This document shows positions 36,150 to 47,574 of a DNA stretch of 64,000 nucleotides, piece after piece; positions within the stretch are counted from its first letter, which is position 1, and each line of letters begins with the position of its first letter. This DNA is from Rhinopithecus roxellana. Taxonomy: Eukaryota; Chordata; Mammalia; Primates; Cercopithecidae. The stretch covers positions 70,522,095-70,586,094 of the forward strand of contig NC_044557.1 in the NCBI RefSeq assembly GCF_007565055.1, read 5' to 3'. The notes under the pieces were generated by a model. It saw only the letters and a program-made list of their open reading frames with translations. It made no database searches and was not told the DNA's origin. The position numbers and the translations under genes were made by a program.

Positions 36150-36160
36150 AAATTATTTCT
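36150..36160 (+). repeat. Left target-site duplication of full-length L1
   Basis: AAATTATTTCT, repeated at 42361-42371. The upstream bases (CTT|AAATTA) suit L1 endonuclease cleavage. Confidence 0.8.
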
Positions 36161-37183
36161 GGGGGGGGCGGAGCAAGATGGCCAAATAGGAAGAGCTCCA
36201 CTCGAACTCCCAGCGCGAGCGACACAAAAGACCAGTGATTTCCGCATTTTCAACTAAGGTACTGGGGTCATCTCACTGGGGAGTGCCGGAAAATCGGTGC
36301 TGGTCAGCTGCTGCAGCCCGACCAGCGAGAGCTGAAGCAGGGCGAGGCATCGCCTCACCTGGGAAGCGCAAGGGGGAAGGGAATCCCTTTTCCTAGCCAG
36401 GGGAACTGAGACACACAACACCTGGAAAATCGGGTAAGTCCCACCCCAATACTGCGCTTTAAGCAAAAGGGCACACCAGGAGAATATATCCCACACCTGG
36501 CCGGGAGGGTCCCACGCCCACGGAGCCTCCCTCATTGCTAACACAGCAGTCTGCGATCTAGCCGCAAGGCAGCAGTGAGGCTGGGGAAGGGGCGCCCGCC
36601 ATTGCTGAGGCTGAAGTAGATAAACAAAGCCGCTGGGAAGCTCGAACTGGGTGGAGCTCACAGCAGCTCAAGGAAACCTGCCTGTCTCTGTAGACTCCAC
36701 CTCTGGGGACAGGACACAGATAAATAACAACAACAAAAAAGCAGCAGAACCTCTGCAGACGCAAACGACTCTGTCTGACAGCTTTGCAGAGAGCAGTGGA
36801 TCTCCCAACATGGAGGTTGAGATCTGAGAAAGGACAGACTGCCTGCTCAAGTGGGTCCCTGACACCTGAGTAGCCTAACTGGGAGACATCCCCCACTAGG
36901 GGCAGTCTGACACCCCACACCTCACAGGGTGGAGTACACCCCTGAGAGGAAGCTTCCAAAGTAAGAATCAGACAAGTACACTCGCTGTTCTATCTTCTGC
37001 AACCTCTGCTGCTGATACCCAGGCAAACAGGGTCTGGAGTGGACCTCAAGCAATCTCCAACAGAACTACAGCTGAGGGTCCTGACTGTCAGAAGGAAAAC
37101 TATCAAACAGGAAGGACGCCCATACCAAAACCCCATCAGTACGTCACCATCATCAAAGACCAGAGACAGATAAAACCACAAAT
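36161..37183 (+). promoter_or_regulatory. L1 5' UTR with internal promoter and YY1-type site
   Basis: About 1.0 kb L1 5' UTR, which in primate L1s holds the RNA polymerase II internal promoter and an antisense promoter. It opens with a G-run and CAAGATGGCC (36174-36183), matching the YY1-type site known near the start of primate L1 that directs the start of transcription. It is GC-richer than its surroundings, and frames on the minus strand (36254-36959) reflect the antisense ORF0 region rather than host genes. Confidence 0.85.
36558..36602 (-). pseudogene. Antisense ORF0 of L1, truncated after 14 codons
   Basis: Primate L1s can encode a small antisense ORF0 in the 5' UTR. Here a minus-strand ATG at 36602-36600, about 440 bases into the element, opens MAGAPSPASLLPCG and then meets TAG at 36560-36558. 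The location and the MAGAP start fit what I recall of ORF0 (about 70 codons). The early stop would abolish it. The identification rests on memory of the family position, not alignment. Confidence 0.5.
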
Positions 37184-38200
37184 GTGGGGAAAAAGCAGGG
37201 CAGAAAAGCTGGAAATTCAAAAAATAAGAGCGCATCTCCCCCTGCAAAGGAGCACAGCCCATCGCCAGCAATGGATCAAAGCTGGTCAGAGAATGACTTT
37301 GACGAGATGAGAGAAGAAGGCTTCAGTCCATCAAAATTCTCAGAGCTAAAGGAGGAATTACATACCCAGCGCAAAGAAACTAAAAATCTTGAAAAAAGAG
37401 TGGAAGAATTGACAGCTAGACTAATTAATGCAGAGAAGGTCATAAACGAAATGACAGAGATGAAAACCATGACACGAGAAACACGTGACAAATGCACAAG
37501 CTTCAGTAACCGACTCGATCAACTGGAAGAAAGAGTATCACCGATTGAGGATCAAATGAATGAAATGAAGGGAGAAGAGAAACCAAAAGCAAAAAGAAGA
37601 AAAAGAAATGAACAAAGCCTGCAAGAAGTATGGGATTGTGTAAAAAGACCAAATCTACGTCTGATTGGGGTGCCTGAAAGTGAGGGGGAAAATGGAACCA
37701 AGTTGGAAAACACTCTTCAGGATATCATCCAGGAGAACTTCCCCAACCTAGTAGGGCAGGCCAACATTCAAATTCAGGAAATACAGAGAACGCCACAAAG
37801 ATACTCCTCCAGAAGAGAAACTCCAAGACACGTAATTGCCAGATTCACCAAATTTGAAATGAAGGAAAAAATCTTAAGGGCAGCCAGAGAGAAAGGTCGG
37901 GTTACCCACAAAGGGAAGCCCATCAGACTAACAGCAGATCTCTCGGTAGAAACTCTACAAGCCAGAAGAGAGTGGGGGCCAATATTCAACGTTCTTAAAG
38001 AGAAGAATTTTCAACCCAGAATTTCATATCCAGCCAAACTAAGTTTCATAAGTGAAGGAGAAATAAAATCCTTTACAGATAAGCAAATGCTTAGAGATTT
38101 TGTCACCACCAGGCCTGCCTTACAAGAGACCCTGAAGGAAGCCCTAAACATGGAAAGGAACAACCGGTACCAGCCATTGCAAAAACATGCCAAAATGTAA
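37184..38200 (+). CDS. LINE-1 ORF1 RNA-binding protein frame, start codon changed to GTG
   Basis: Open frame of 338 codons, the usual ORF1p length. ORF1p is the trimeric RNA-binding chaperone that coats L1 RNA in cytoplasmic particles. Order seen: basic, Ser/Pro-rich N-terminus; long coiled coil (about residues 45-155, many E/K/L heptads such as 'LEKRVEELTARLINAEKV'); RRM with 'LRLIGVPE' (about 159-255); C-terminal domain with 'REKGRVTHKGKPIRLTADLS', 'ARREWGPI' and 'ISYPAKLSF'. The family ATG before GGGAAAAA reads GTG at 37184. An ATG at 37182 is out of frame and ends after about 34 codons. The first in-frame ATG is codon 30 (37271), which would drop the N-terminal tail but leave coiled coil, RRM and C-terminal domain. 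Whether any protein is made is uncertain. Confidence 0.85.
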   Translation: MGKKQGRKAGNSKNKSASPPAKEHSPSPAMDQSWSENDFDEMREEGFSPSKFSELKEELHTQRKETKNLEKRVEELTARLINAEKVINEMTEMKTMTRETRDKCTSFSNRLDQLEERVSPIEDQMNEMKGEEKPKAKRRKRNEQSLQEVWDCVKRPNLRLIGVPESEGENGTKLENTLQDIIQENFPNLVGQANIQIQEIQRTPQRYSSRRETPRHVIARFTKFEMKEKILRAAREKGRVTHKGKPIRLTADLSVETLQARREWGPIFNVLKEKNFQPRISYPAKLSFISEGEIKSFTDKQMLRDFVTTRPALQETLKEALNMERNNRYQPLQKHAKM

Positions 38201-38263
38201 AGACCGTCGAGGCTAGGAAGAAACTGCATCAACTAACAAGCAAAATAACCAGTTAATATCATA

Positions 38264-41200
38264 ATGGCAGGATCAAGTTCGCACATAACAATATTAACCT
38301 TAACTGTAAATGGACTAAATGCTCCAATTAAAAGACACAGACTGGCAAACTGGATAAAGAGTCGAGACCCATCAGTCTGCTGTATTCAGGAGACCCATCT
38401 CACATGCAGAGACATACATAGGCTCAAAATAAAGGGATGGAGGGAGATATACCAAGCAAATGGAGAACAAAAAAAAGCAGGGGTTGCAATCCTATTCTCT
38501 GATAAAACAGACTTTAAACCATCAAAGATCAAAAGAGACAAAGAAGGCCATTACATAATGGTAAAGGGATCAATTCAACAGGAAGAGCTAACTATCCTAA
38601 CTATCTTTGCACCCAATACAAGAGCACCCAGATTCATAAAGCAAGTCCTTAGAGACTTACAAAGAGACTTAGACTCCCATACAATAATAATGGGAGACTT
38701 CAACACTCCACTGTCAACATTAGACAGATCAACGAGACAGAAAGTTCACAAGGATATCCAGGAATTGAACTCATCTCTGCACCAAGCGGACCTAATAGAC
38801 ATCTATAGAACTCTCCACCCCAAATCAACAGAATATACATTCTTCTCAGCACCACATCGCACTTATTCCAGAATTGACCACATAATTGGAAGTAAAGCAC
38901 TCCTCAGCAAATGTAAAAGAACAGAAATTATAACAAACTGTCTCTCAGACCACAGTGCAATCAAACTAGAACTCAGGACTAAGAAACTCAATCAAAACCG
39001 CTCAACTACATGGAAACTGAACAACCTGCTCCTGAATGACTACTGGGTACATAACGAAATGAAAGCAGAAATAAAGATGTTCTTTGAAACCGATGAGAAC
39101 AAAGATACAACATACCAGAATCTCTGGGACACATTTAAAGCAGTGTGTAGAGGGAGATTTATAGCACTAAATGCCCACAAGAGAAAGCAGGAAAGATCTA
39201 AAATTGACACCTAACATCACAATTAAAAGAACTAGAGAGGCAAGAGCAAACACATTCAAAAGCTAGCAGAAGACAAGAAATAACTAAGATCAGAGCAGAA
39301 CTGAAGGAGATAGAGACACAAAAAAACCCTCCAAAAAATCAATGAATCCAGGAGTTGGTTTTTTGAAAAGATCAACAAAATTGACAGACCGCTAGCAAGA
39401 CTAATAAAGAAGAAAAGAGAGAGGAATCAAATAGGTGCAATAAAAAGTGATAAAGGGGATATCACCACCGACCCCACAAAAATACAAATGACCATCAGAG
39501 AATACTATAAACACCTCTATGCAAATCAACTAGAAAATCTAGAAGAAATGGATAATTTCCTGGACACTTACACTCTCCCAAGACTAAACCAGGAAGAAGT
39601 TGAATCCCTGAATAGACCAATAGCAGGCTCTGAAATTGAGGCAACAATTAATAGCCTACCCACCAAAGAAAGTCCAGGACCAGATGGATTCACAGCTGAA
39701 TTCTACCAGAGGTACAAGGAGGAGCTGGTACCATTCCTTCTGAAACTATTCCAATCAATAGAAAAAGAGGGAATCCTCCCTAACTCATTTTATGAGGCCA
39801 ACATCATCCTGATACCAAAGCCTGGCAGAGACACAACAAAAAAAGAGAATTTTAGACCAATATCCCTGATGAACATCGATGCAAAAATCCTCAATAAAAT
39901 ACTGGCAAACCGGATTCAGCAGCACATCCAAAAGCTTATCCACCATGATCAAGTGGGCTTCATCCCTGGGATGCAAGGCTGGTTCAACATTCGCAAATCA
40001 ATAAACGTAATCCAGCATATAAACAGAACCAAAGACAAGAACCACATGATTATCTCAATAGATGCAGAAAAGGCTTTTGACAAACTTCAACAGCCCTTCA
40101 TGCTAAAAATGCTCAATAAATTCGGTATTGATGGAAAGTACCTCAAAATAATAAGAGCTATTTATGACAAACCCACAGCCAATATCATACTGAATGGGCA
40201 AAAACTGGAAAAATTCCCTTTGAAAACTGGCACAAGACAGGGATGCCCTCTCTCCCCACTCCTATTCAACATAGTGTTGGAAGTTCTGGCTAGGGCAATC
40301 AGGCAAGAGAAAGAAATAAAGGGTATCCAGTTAGGAAAAGAAGAAGTCAAATTGTCCCTGTTTGCAGATGACATGATTGTATATTTAGAAAACCCCATTG
40401 TCTCAGCCCAAAAACTCCTTAAGCTGATAAGCAACTTCAGCAAAGTCTCAGGATACAAAATTAATGTGCAAAAATCACAAGCATTCTTATACACCAGTAA
40501 CAGACAAGCAGAGAGCCAAATCAGGAATGAACTTCCATTCACAATTGCTTCAAAGAGAATAAAATACCTAGGAATCCAACTTACAAGGGATATAAAGGAC
40601 CTCTTTAAGGAGAACTACAAACCACTGCTCAGTGAAATAAAAGAGGACACAAACAAATGGAAGAACATCCATGCTCATGGATAGGAAGAATCAATATCGT
40701 GAAAATGGCCATACTGCCCAAGGTAATTTATAGATTCAATGCCATCCCCATCAAGCTACCAATGAGTTTCTTCACGGAATTGGAAAAAACTGCTTTAAAG
40801 TTCATATGGAACCAAAAAAGAGCCCGCATTGCCAAGACAATCCTAAGTCATAAGGACAAAGCTGGAGGCGTCACGCTACCTGACTTCAAACTATGCTACA
40901 AGGCTACAGTAACCAAAACAGCATGGTACTGGTACCAAAACAGAGATATAGACCAATGGAACAGAACAGAGTCCTCAGAAATAATACCACACATCTACAG
41001 CCATCTGATCTTTGACAAACCTGAGAGAAACAAGAAATGGGGAAAGGATTCCCTATTTAATAAATGGTGCTGGGAAAATTGGCTAGCCATAAGTAGAAAG
41101 CTGAAACTGGATCCTTTCCTTACTCCTTATACGAAGATTAATTCAAGATGGATTAGAGACTTAAATGTTAGACCTAATACCATAAAAACCCTAGAAGAAA

Positions 41201-42090
41201 ACCTAGGGAATACCATTCAGGACATAGGCATGGGCAAGGACTTCATGTCTAAAACACCAAGAGCAACGGCAGCAAAAGCCAAAATTGACAAATGGGATCT
41301 GATTAGACTAAAGAGCTTCTGCACAGCAAAAGAAACTACCATCAGAGTGAACAGGCAACCTACAGAATGGGAGAAAATTTTTGCAATCTACTCATCTGAC
41401 AAAGGGCTAATATCCAGAATCTACAAAGAACTCAAACAAATATACAAGAAAAAAACAAACAACCCCATCAAAAAGTGGGCAAAGGATATGAACAGACATT
41501 TCTCAAAAGAAGACATTCATACAGCCAACAGACACATGAGAAAATGCTCATCATCACTGGCCATCAGAGAAATGCAAATCAAAACCACAATGAGATACCA
41601 TCTCACACCAGTTAGAATGGCAATCATTCAAATGTCAGGAAACAACAGGTGCTGGAGAGGATGTGGAGAAATAGGAACACTTTTACACTCTTGGTGGGAT
41701 TGTAAACTAGTTCAACCGTTATGGGAAACAGTATGGCAATTCCTCCAGGATCTAGAACTAGATGTACCATATGACCCAGCCATCCCACTACTAGGTATAT
41801 ACCCAAAAGATTATAAATTATTCTACTACAAAGACACATGCACACGTATGTTTATTGCGGCACTATTCACAAGAGCAAAGACTTGGAATCAACCCAAATG
41901 TCCATCTGTGACAGACTGGATTAAGAAAATGTGACACATATACACAATGGAATACTATGAATCCATAAAAAAGGATGAGTTTGTGTCCTTTGTAGGGACA
42001 TGGATGCAGCTGGAAACCATCATTCTTAGCAAACTATCACAAGAAGAGAAAACCAAACACCGCATGTTCTCACTCATAGGTGGGAACTGA
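38264..42090 (+). pseudogene. LINE-1 ORF2 (endonuclease/reverse transcriptase), broken
   Basis: Starts at ATG 38264 and ends at 42088-42090. The N-terminal endonuclease keeps its visible catalytic motifs: NGLN near residue 14, QETHL (about 43), GDFN (about 145) and SDHSAIK. The reverse transcriptase keeps 'GCPLSPLLFN' and FADD. In the cysteine-rich end one Cys reads Ser ('LLHSWWDCK'; the 56-kb copy has LLHCWWDCK). Breaks: loss of one C near 39210-39212 (frame closes at 39212-39214); gain of one A in the A-run 39320-39326, which restores frame; loss of one T near 40667-40669 (stop at 40682-40684); and TGG to TGA at 41932-41934. Open pieces run 38264-39214, 39488-40684 and 40657-41934. Not translatable as one protein. 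Confidence 0.93.
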
Positions 42091-42145
42091 ACAATGAGAT
42101 CACTTGGACTCGGGAAGGGGAACATCACACACTGGGGCCTATCAT

Positions 42146-42173
42146 GGGGAGGGGGGAGGGGGGAGGGGGAGGG
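42146..42173 (+). other. G-rich tract in L1 3' UTR, potential G-quadruplex
   Basis: Four or more runs of four to six G separated by single A. This is a recognised feature of primate L1 3' UTRs. The counterpart in the 56-kb copy is at 57306-57334. Confidence 0.8.
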
Positions 42174-42360
42174 ATTGCATTGGGGAGTGATTCATGATAT
42201 GAATGATGAATTGATGGGTGCTGACGATTTGATGGGTGCAGCACACCAACATGGCACAAGTATATATATGTAACAAACCTGCACGTTATGCACATGTACC
42301 CTAGAACTTAAAGTATAATAAAAAAATAAATAAATACTTAAAAAAAAAGATCAGGAAAAA

Positions 42361-42371
42361 AAATTATTTCT
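42361..42371 (+). repeat. Right target-site duplication of full-length L1
   Basis: AAATTATTTCT, matching 36150-36160. Confidence 0.8.
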
Positions 42372-43124
42372 GTATTTCAGTAGTAGTAAGTGAAACCACC
42401 TACATTCTTTCCAATAACAATATCTAACATTTTTATAATTCTTTGTTATCTATTATTTCTCATTGTTTATTATTTTCATTTTATAGGTGAGAGATCTGAG
42501 GTTCAGAGGGTTTAAAATGATCTGTCGATACCAGTAAATGTTTGACACATAAGTTACCTTCACTCTTTTGAATGAATACCTTTGGTGTTTTATATACTTT
42601 GGAGAAACAGAATAGCGAGTGAAGGAGAACACAGAAAGAATTGTGGGGAGAGAGGCTGGTTGTCATCCTTAATAAAGTTTGATGCTCTCCTTACTTAAAT
42701 GACTCTTTCATGTGACCTTCAACTATAATAGTATTCTAAGTGGAGTTAGGAAGAGATTTAATTGGAGGGGGTTTATTGAATCCATTTTCAATGTAATACA
42801 TAAACATTTAGTTTTTCTCAGTTAAGCCAGGTATCAGTTGAAGGTAGTATTTCTCAACATGTTAATAATTGTTCATGCCTCTCAAATAAGAAGAGTTCTT
42901 AGACATGTTTTTCGTAATCTCCGCATAATAAAATGTTAACACAAATATACTGCATGTCTGTTTATGTTCTTTGGTCCTTTGGAGTTCCTGAATCATTGTG
43001 CTAAGATTTTTTTCACCCCAAGACCTAATTTGGTATGATGAGAATACATGATGGAAGGCTGAGCAATGTATCTCTGCTTAGAGAAGTGGCATAGATGTTG
43101 GGAGCACAGCAAGGCTGTATCAGT
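42372..43124. other. Mostly unique DNA
   Basis: A weak antisense MIR-like piece may lie at 42425-42510 ('TTTTCATTTTATAGGTGAG'). Nothing else recognised. Confidence 0.4.
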
Positions 43125-43315
43125 CTGTCTTGATTCAAATCCTAGTTTAGCCACTTACCTGCTATGTAACCTTGCCAAATTACATAAGTGATCTTTGTCT
43201 AAACGTGCCTATCTGTGAAGTAGGGATTGTAAGAGCAGCAGCATCATGTTGTTACTCATATAAAGTGCTTAGGACAACACTGGCATTTAGGAGCTCAATA
43301 AATGCTTTTTTGCTA
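43125..43315 (+). mobile_element. MIR SINE
   Basis: 'CTTGATTCAAATCCTAG', 'GCCACTTACCTGCTATGTAA', 'TATAAAGTGCTTAGGACA' and 'GGAGCTCAATAAATGC' span nearly the whole MIR. Confidence 0.88.
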
Positions 43316-43324
43316 TATTATAGA

Positions 43325-43480
43325 ATCCTGAATTAGAAATAGGAAAACCTGAGCTCTAAGCCTGACTTATCTGTGTAGCACAGACTCAATTATTGCTCAG
43401 AGCCTCAGTTTCTTCATAGATACACAGTTGATTTCACTCAAAACTACAGATCCTTCCAATTGCAGAATGTAGTTATACAG
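43325..43480 (+). mobile_element. MIR-family SINE, second copy
   Basis: 'AGAGCCTCAGTTTCTTCAT' and 'ACTACAGATCCTTCCAATTG' suggest an MIR-related SINE directly after the preceding one. More diverged. Confidence 0.55.
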
Positions 43481-43674
43481 CTTCATCTATTTCTCTCTAT
43501 AGTTAAGTGAACTTACCTATTTTTTTCTGTTACTTATTTACTAATTTTATTTTAGCCTATGAATTTCTAAAAATCTCTGATTATATTCTCATAGTTTTGT
43601 CTTATTGTAGCCTACTGACTTGAACCCAGAATCGTCATATAAAGGTACTGTATTCCACAAATATTTCCTTTGGA

Positions 43675-43830
43675 ATAATAATAGCAGTTATGCTTTAAAA
43701 ACATTTTCATGGCCAATATTGCACTAATCCTCAAAACATCTTGTGATGGAGATATTTTTATTCTTATTTTGTGATGAGAAAACTGATACCATAGTTAATT
43801 GAGTAAAGTCAAGCTATGAGGAAGAAAACC
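43675..43830 (-). mobile_element. MIR SINE, antisense
   Basis: 'AATCCTCAAAACATCTTGTG', 'TGATGAGAAAACTGATACC' and a faded 'AAGTCAAGCTATG' block match reverse-complement MIR. Confidence 0.65.
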
Positions 43831-44369
43831 TAAGTTGTCTATTCCTAGACCGAAAATATTAATTAATTAGATATGTACATCTGTGAGAAGAGGCTTATTG
43901 CCTCCATGACAATTTTTTGGCATTAAAAAATGCAAAAATTGAAAAAAGACATAAAGAAGAAACTATTCACTTCCTGACTTCTATTATGGTAATTTTTTTT
44001 CTCTTCTTCCTTGAGTGCAGGCAGGAGATTTCGACATGACAAATGTCAGCCTATCACAGCTATCCTTAGGAGATATCCCCAGGTTGCTTGGCACTAGTGT
44101 AGTAGAAGTAGCGATGAGAGCAACCCTTGGCAGTCAATCCATCTGCCTTTTCTGTTGTTGATTTCATAACTGTTGAGTGGCAGGTCTTGCTTATCCTGTA
44201 GCTGGAAGAAATGTTTTTTTTTTTAAAGTTCATTTATTTGATGAGTATTTATTGAGCACGAAGCATATCTCAGGCTTCATTACACAATAACCGTGGATTG
44301 TCATCTCTTATCTGTTCGTTGTTCTGTATCACTGAGGATGGGCCTCTTCTTTGCTGTCACTACATCTAT
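43831..44369. other. Unique DNA
   Basis: No gene or confident repeat recognised. Confidence 0.4.
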
Positions 44370-45255
44370 ACTTATTCATTCATTCAATGAGCGTTTATTG
44401 AGTAGTTACTATATACTAGGTACTAGGGATAAAGTAGAAAGGAAAACAGTTTGATAAAAGTTCCTGCCCTCATTCCAGGAGGAAAGGGGAGATAAGCAAG
44501 ACAGCTTAATATATAGAGTATGTTAAATAATTTTCAGTATTAAGGAGAAAAATTAAAAAGGGAAGGGGGATATAAAATGTTGGGTGGGGTGACATTTTAA
44601 ATGATTGGCCCTGGAAAGCCTCAGTTGAAGATGATTTGGGGTCAATACTGGAAAGAAGTGAGGGAGTTAGCTGTGGATGTCTGGGAGATGAGCATTCTCA
44701 ATGGAAGGAAAGTAAGTACAAAGGCCTGAAGTGGAGGCATGCCTGATGTGCTCGAAGAACAATGAAGAGGACAATGTGATTGAAGTGGTGTTATCAAGGT
44801 GGCAGGAGGGGTGCAGGAGTAACAGGAGTTGAGGTCAGAGAGGCAATAAGAGGTCAAACCGTGTACAGCCTTGTAGTTCATTGCAGAGACTTTTGCTTTA
44901 ACACTGATTGAGACGGGAAGCCACTAGAGGTACTGAACAGAAGAGTGATGTGATCAGATTTACATGTTAACAGGATCATTGTAGATGCTAGTTTAAGAGT
45001 AGACTAAGGCAAAGCAGAGAGACCAGGTTTAGATGCTGTTGAGATGCTGTTGACTTGGTAAGAGATGCTGTTGACTTGGGCTAGAGTAGTGGTAATGGGA
45101 GGATGAGAAGTGGTCAAATTATTGATAAATTTTGAAAGTATACCCTGCAAGATTTGATGAGGGACCAGGTGTGGAGTGTAATAAAAAGAGAAAGAACAGG
45201 AATGATACCAGGGTTTTTGTTTTGAGTAGCTATAAGACTAGAGCTGTCATTAGCA
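44370..45255 (-). mobile_element. LINE-2 (L2) antisense, long remnant
   Basis: About 0.9 kb of reverse-complement L2 3' region in good order: 'ATTCATTCAATGAGCGTTTA', 'CCTGCCCTCATTCCAGG', 'CAAAGGCCTGAAGTGGAGGC', 'GAGGTCAGAGAGGCAATAAG', 'CGGGAAGCCACTAGAGG', 'AGTGATGTGATCAGATTTAC' and 'AAGTGGTCAAATTATTGAT'. A local tandem duplication of AGATGCTGTTGACTTGG lies at 45031-45079. Confidence 0.88.
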
Positions 45256-46424
45256 ATATGAGAAACATCATGACCTGTCAACATCCTTTCTGTTATATCA
45301 CTAGATTAAGAGTGGATGACTTCACCAACTTGAACATAGTGGCAGGATACTGTTATAGTACTTTATCCAAGAGAGAATTTTGAGATTGGTTTCTACTCTA
45401 GAGTATTCCATGAATTAGCCATGTGATGTATGATTCAACCACTTACTGTAAGTCTCAAATTTATTTATTTGCAAACGAGACTGACTCAGACATTATCTTC
45501 TCTAAGAAGCCTTCTCTAATATCATTGTCCAAAGAGTATTCATCAGTGTCTCTACTGACCTACTTCTATACCTTGTATAAACTTCTAATAGTCCACATAT
45601 TTTGTACTTGATATATCTATTTTCCTTACTATACCATCTGGTCCTCAATTGAGTCTTATAAATTTTTGCCTCCTGTGTACAGCAACACATGTTAGACACT
45701 TAAAATCTTACTTTACATGATTTCTGAATTTAATAAAAAGATGAACATTTGTCATTGTTTCATGAAATTCAGTGTTCATAGTATAATCTTAGAAAATATT
45801 ATAGAAGTAGGAAGGAAATATTAGTATATTGTTTTGAAATATGGATTATACCACCCAGAGTCACTTTTTTTGTGGAGAGAGTGTGGCAGACAAGAGGGAC
45901 TCCTTTTTCAATGTCAATTCTTTTATCCCTAATAGTTTACATTAAACTAGTGTAGTTTGATCATGCTCTTGATTATTCTTCAGAAGTTAAACATTTAAAT
46001 TACATGGTTATCTTTCGATTTTTTGCTCTCAATTCAAGAATTTATGTTCTTATAAACTTAATTCATAAGAATGTAATGTATTTCCAATTCACTTACATTT
46101 ATTGATGCCCCCCTAGAGGAAATACATTTTTATGATAAGTATAAATGTGGAAATAGAATAATGATGAAAGACTCAAGGCCTGCCACTAAGAAAATCTACA
46201 GTTTGCATCATATAATTTAGTTATACTAGAAAACACATACCACAGTGTTGCATCATGGAAGAACCTCAATAGATGTCATTTTTCTGTATACAGATGATAT
46301 CCTCATAATGGATATTGAATATATGTAAATATATGCAAAATACAACCCTGATTAGGTATATTAAAATATAACTTATACTATTGATGGCTAATAGATATTT
46401 TTATTTGATATTGTACAGCTGATA
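45256..46424. other. Mostly unique DNA with a sense L2-like piece
   Basis: About 45470-45705 resembles sense L2 ('TCTAAGAAGCCTTCTCTAAT', a weak 'GTCCTCAATTGAGTC'). The remainder is unassigned. Confidence 0.4.
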
Positions 46425-46620
46425 AATGATGATAGTTACTGATTACTTACAACATACCTGATATAGTACTTGGTATTTTATATTTGCATCTTTATTTCAC
46501 AACACTGTAAACTAAGGAATATCCTGTCCAATTTTTAGTTAAAGAAAGCTGCTGGTGATAATTTCAAGTTTTGAGCCCAAGTCTGTTCCCAAAGCCTGAC
46601 GTTTTTTTCACTTCCAAACT
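46425..46620 (-). mobile_element. MIR SINE, antisense
   Basis: 'TACTGATTACTTACAACATA', 'CTTTATTTCACAACACTGTA' and 'TTTTGAGCCCAAGTCTGTTC' follow reverse-complement MIR. Confidence 0.65.
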
Positions 46621-47574
46621 ACTTTCCAGAGCATTTCATTCACTGTTGAGAGATGAGATGACCAGGACTCCTCAGGGTCAGGTCAACACCAGCTGAAATC
46701 CACTCTTCACTTGCTTCCTTCATTCTGTCTAGTTTAGCAAACAACAAACAATTATTATCACATTCATGAAGAGTGGGCTTGTTTGTACTAGTATTTTCAG
46801 GGCTAGTCTTTGATGTAAGCTGTATTCTGTGACTATATTGACTGAACTTGAATACTTTCTAACAAATATAGTAGTGGGATTCATCGTGTTTCTTTTACCC
46901 TATTTGTAAGTTAGCCTGTCACTGCTTATTACTGGTGGCTTGATAGGCAGCATGACCCTCAGCCTAAGTCCTTGCTTTTGGCCTCTATATCTCACAGGGA
47001 TGATACTGATGGAAGCTATACTTACAAAAGAATATTGAGCTTTGGGAATCCACTCATTTTATAGTAAGCAGTAAGCAAACCTGCTCTTTGTCTTGAAGGG
47101 TGACATTATCTCATTAATCAAGATTGTTCATGGCAAATATACTCTGAGAAGTGGCCAGGGAAAGAAAAGCCAAGGCCTTACTTACATGCTTTGTACTCCC
47201 AATGAGATGTGTAGGAGCACAAGACATCCATGGAGGATATCTCTCCCAACTGGATTCTTGTATTTCTGAACTTCAAGCATCTAATCTTTCTTAGAGACAA
47301 TGTTGACAGATTGGTAAAACCATAATTTCAAACATCCAAATAGTACAACTACCAATGGAAAACAATAACATTTTGCTAATTATTTCTTTGTGTTTAGATA
47401 TTAATCCCAAATGGCCTGAGTAATTAAAATTTAGATTAGGTTAAAGTATGAGGGAAAAGTGTGTTTAGAGCTAAAAAGAGAGTGACAGAGATGGAGATGG
47501 ATGGATAAATGTTTGATCCATTAGTCTGTGGTGGTAATGATTATGGGAATGAAATAGGAAGATAAGTAGCAATG
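46621..47574. other. Unique DNA
   Basis: No gene or repeat recognised. Confidence 0.4.

Larger units (their letters stand above)
36161..42360 (+). mobile_element. Full-length LINE-1, Old World monkey type
   Basis: Complete L1 architecture: 5' UTR (36161-37183), ORF1 frame (37184-38200), 63-bp spacer, ORF2 (38264-42090), 3' UTR with a G-rich tract, then an impure A-rich tail to 42360 containing CTT and GATCAGG interruptions. Target duplication AAATTATTTCT on both sides. The 3' UTR doubling of 'TTGATGGGTGC' and the 'CCTAGAACTTAAAG' end indicate a monkey-lineage family, closely related to the 56-kb copy. It cannot be autonomous as read (see ORF1 start and ORF2 breaks). Confidence 0.95.

Noticed and set aside
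36254..36959. 135- and 133-codon minus-strand frames as host genes
   Set aside because: They are antisense frames of the L1 5' UTR; only the ORF0 position is biologically meaningful.
37184..42090. Possibility that this L1 is retrotransposition-competent
   Set aside because: The ORF1 start is lost and ORF2 has frame breaks and a nonsense codon as sequenced.
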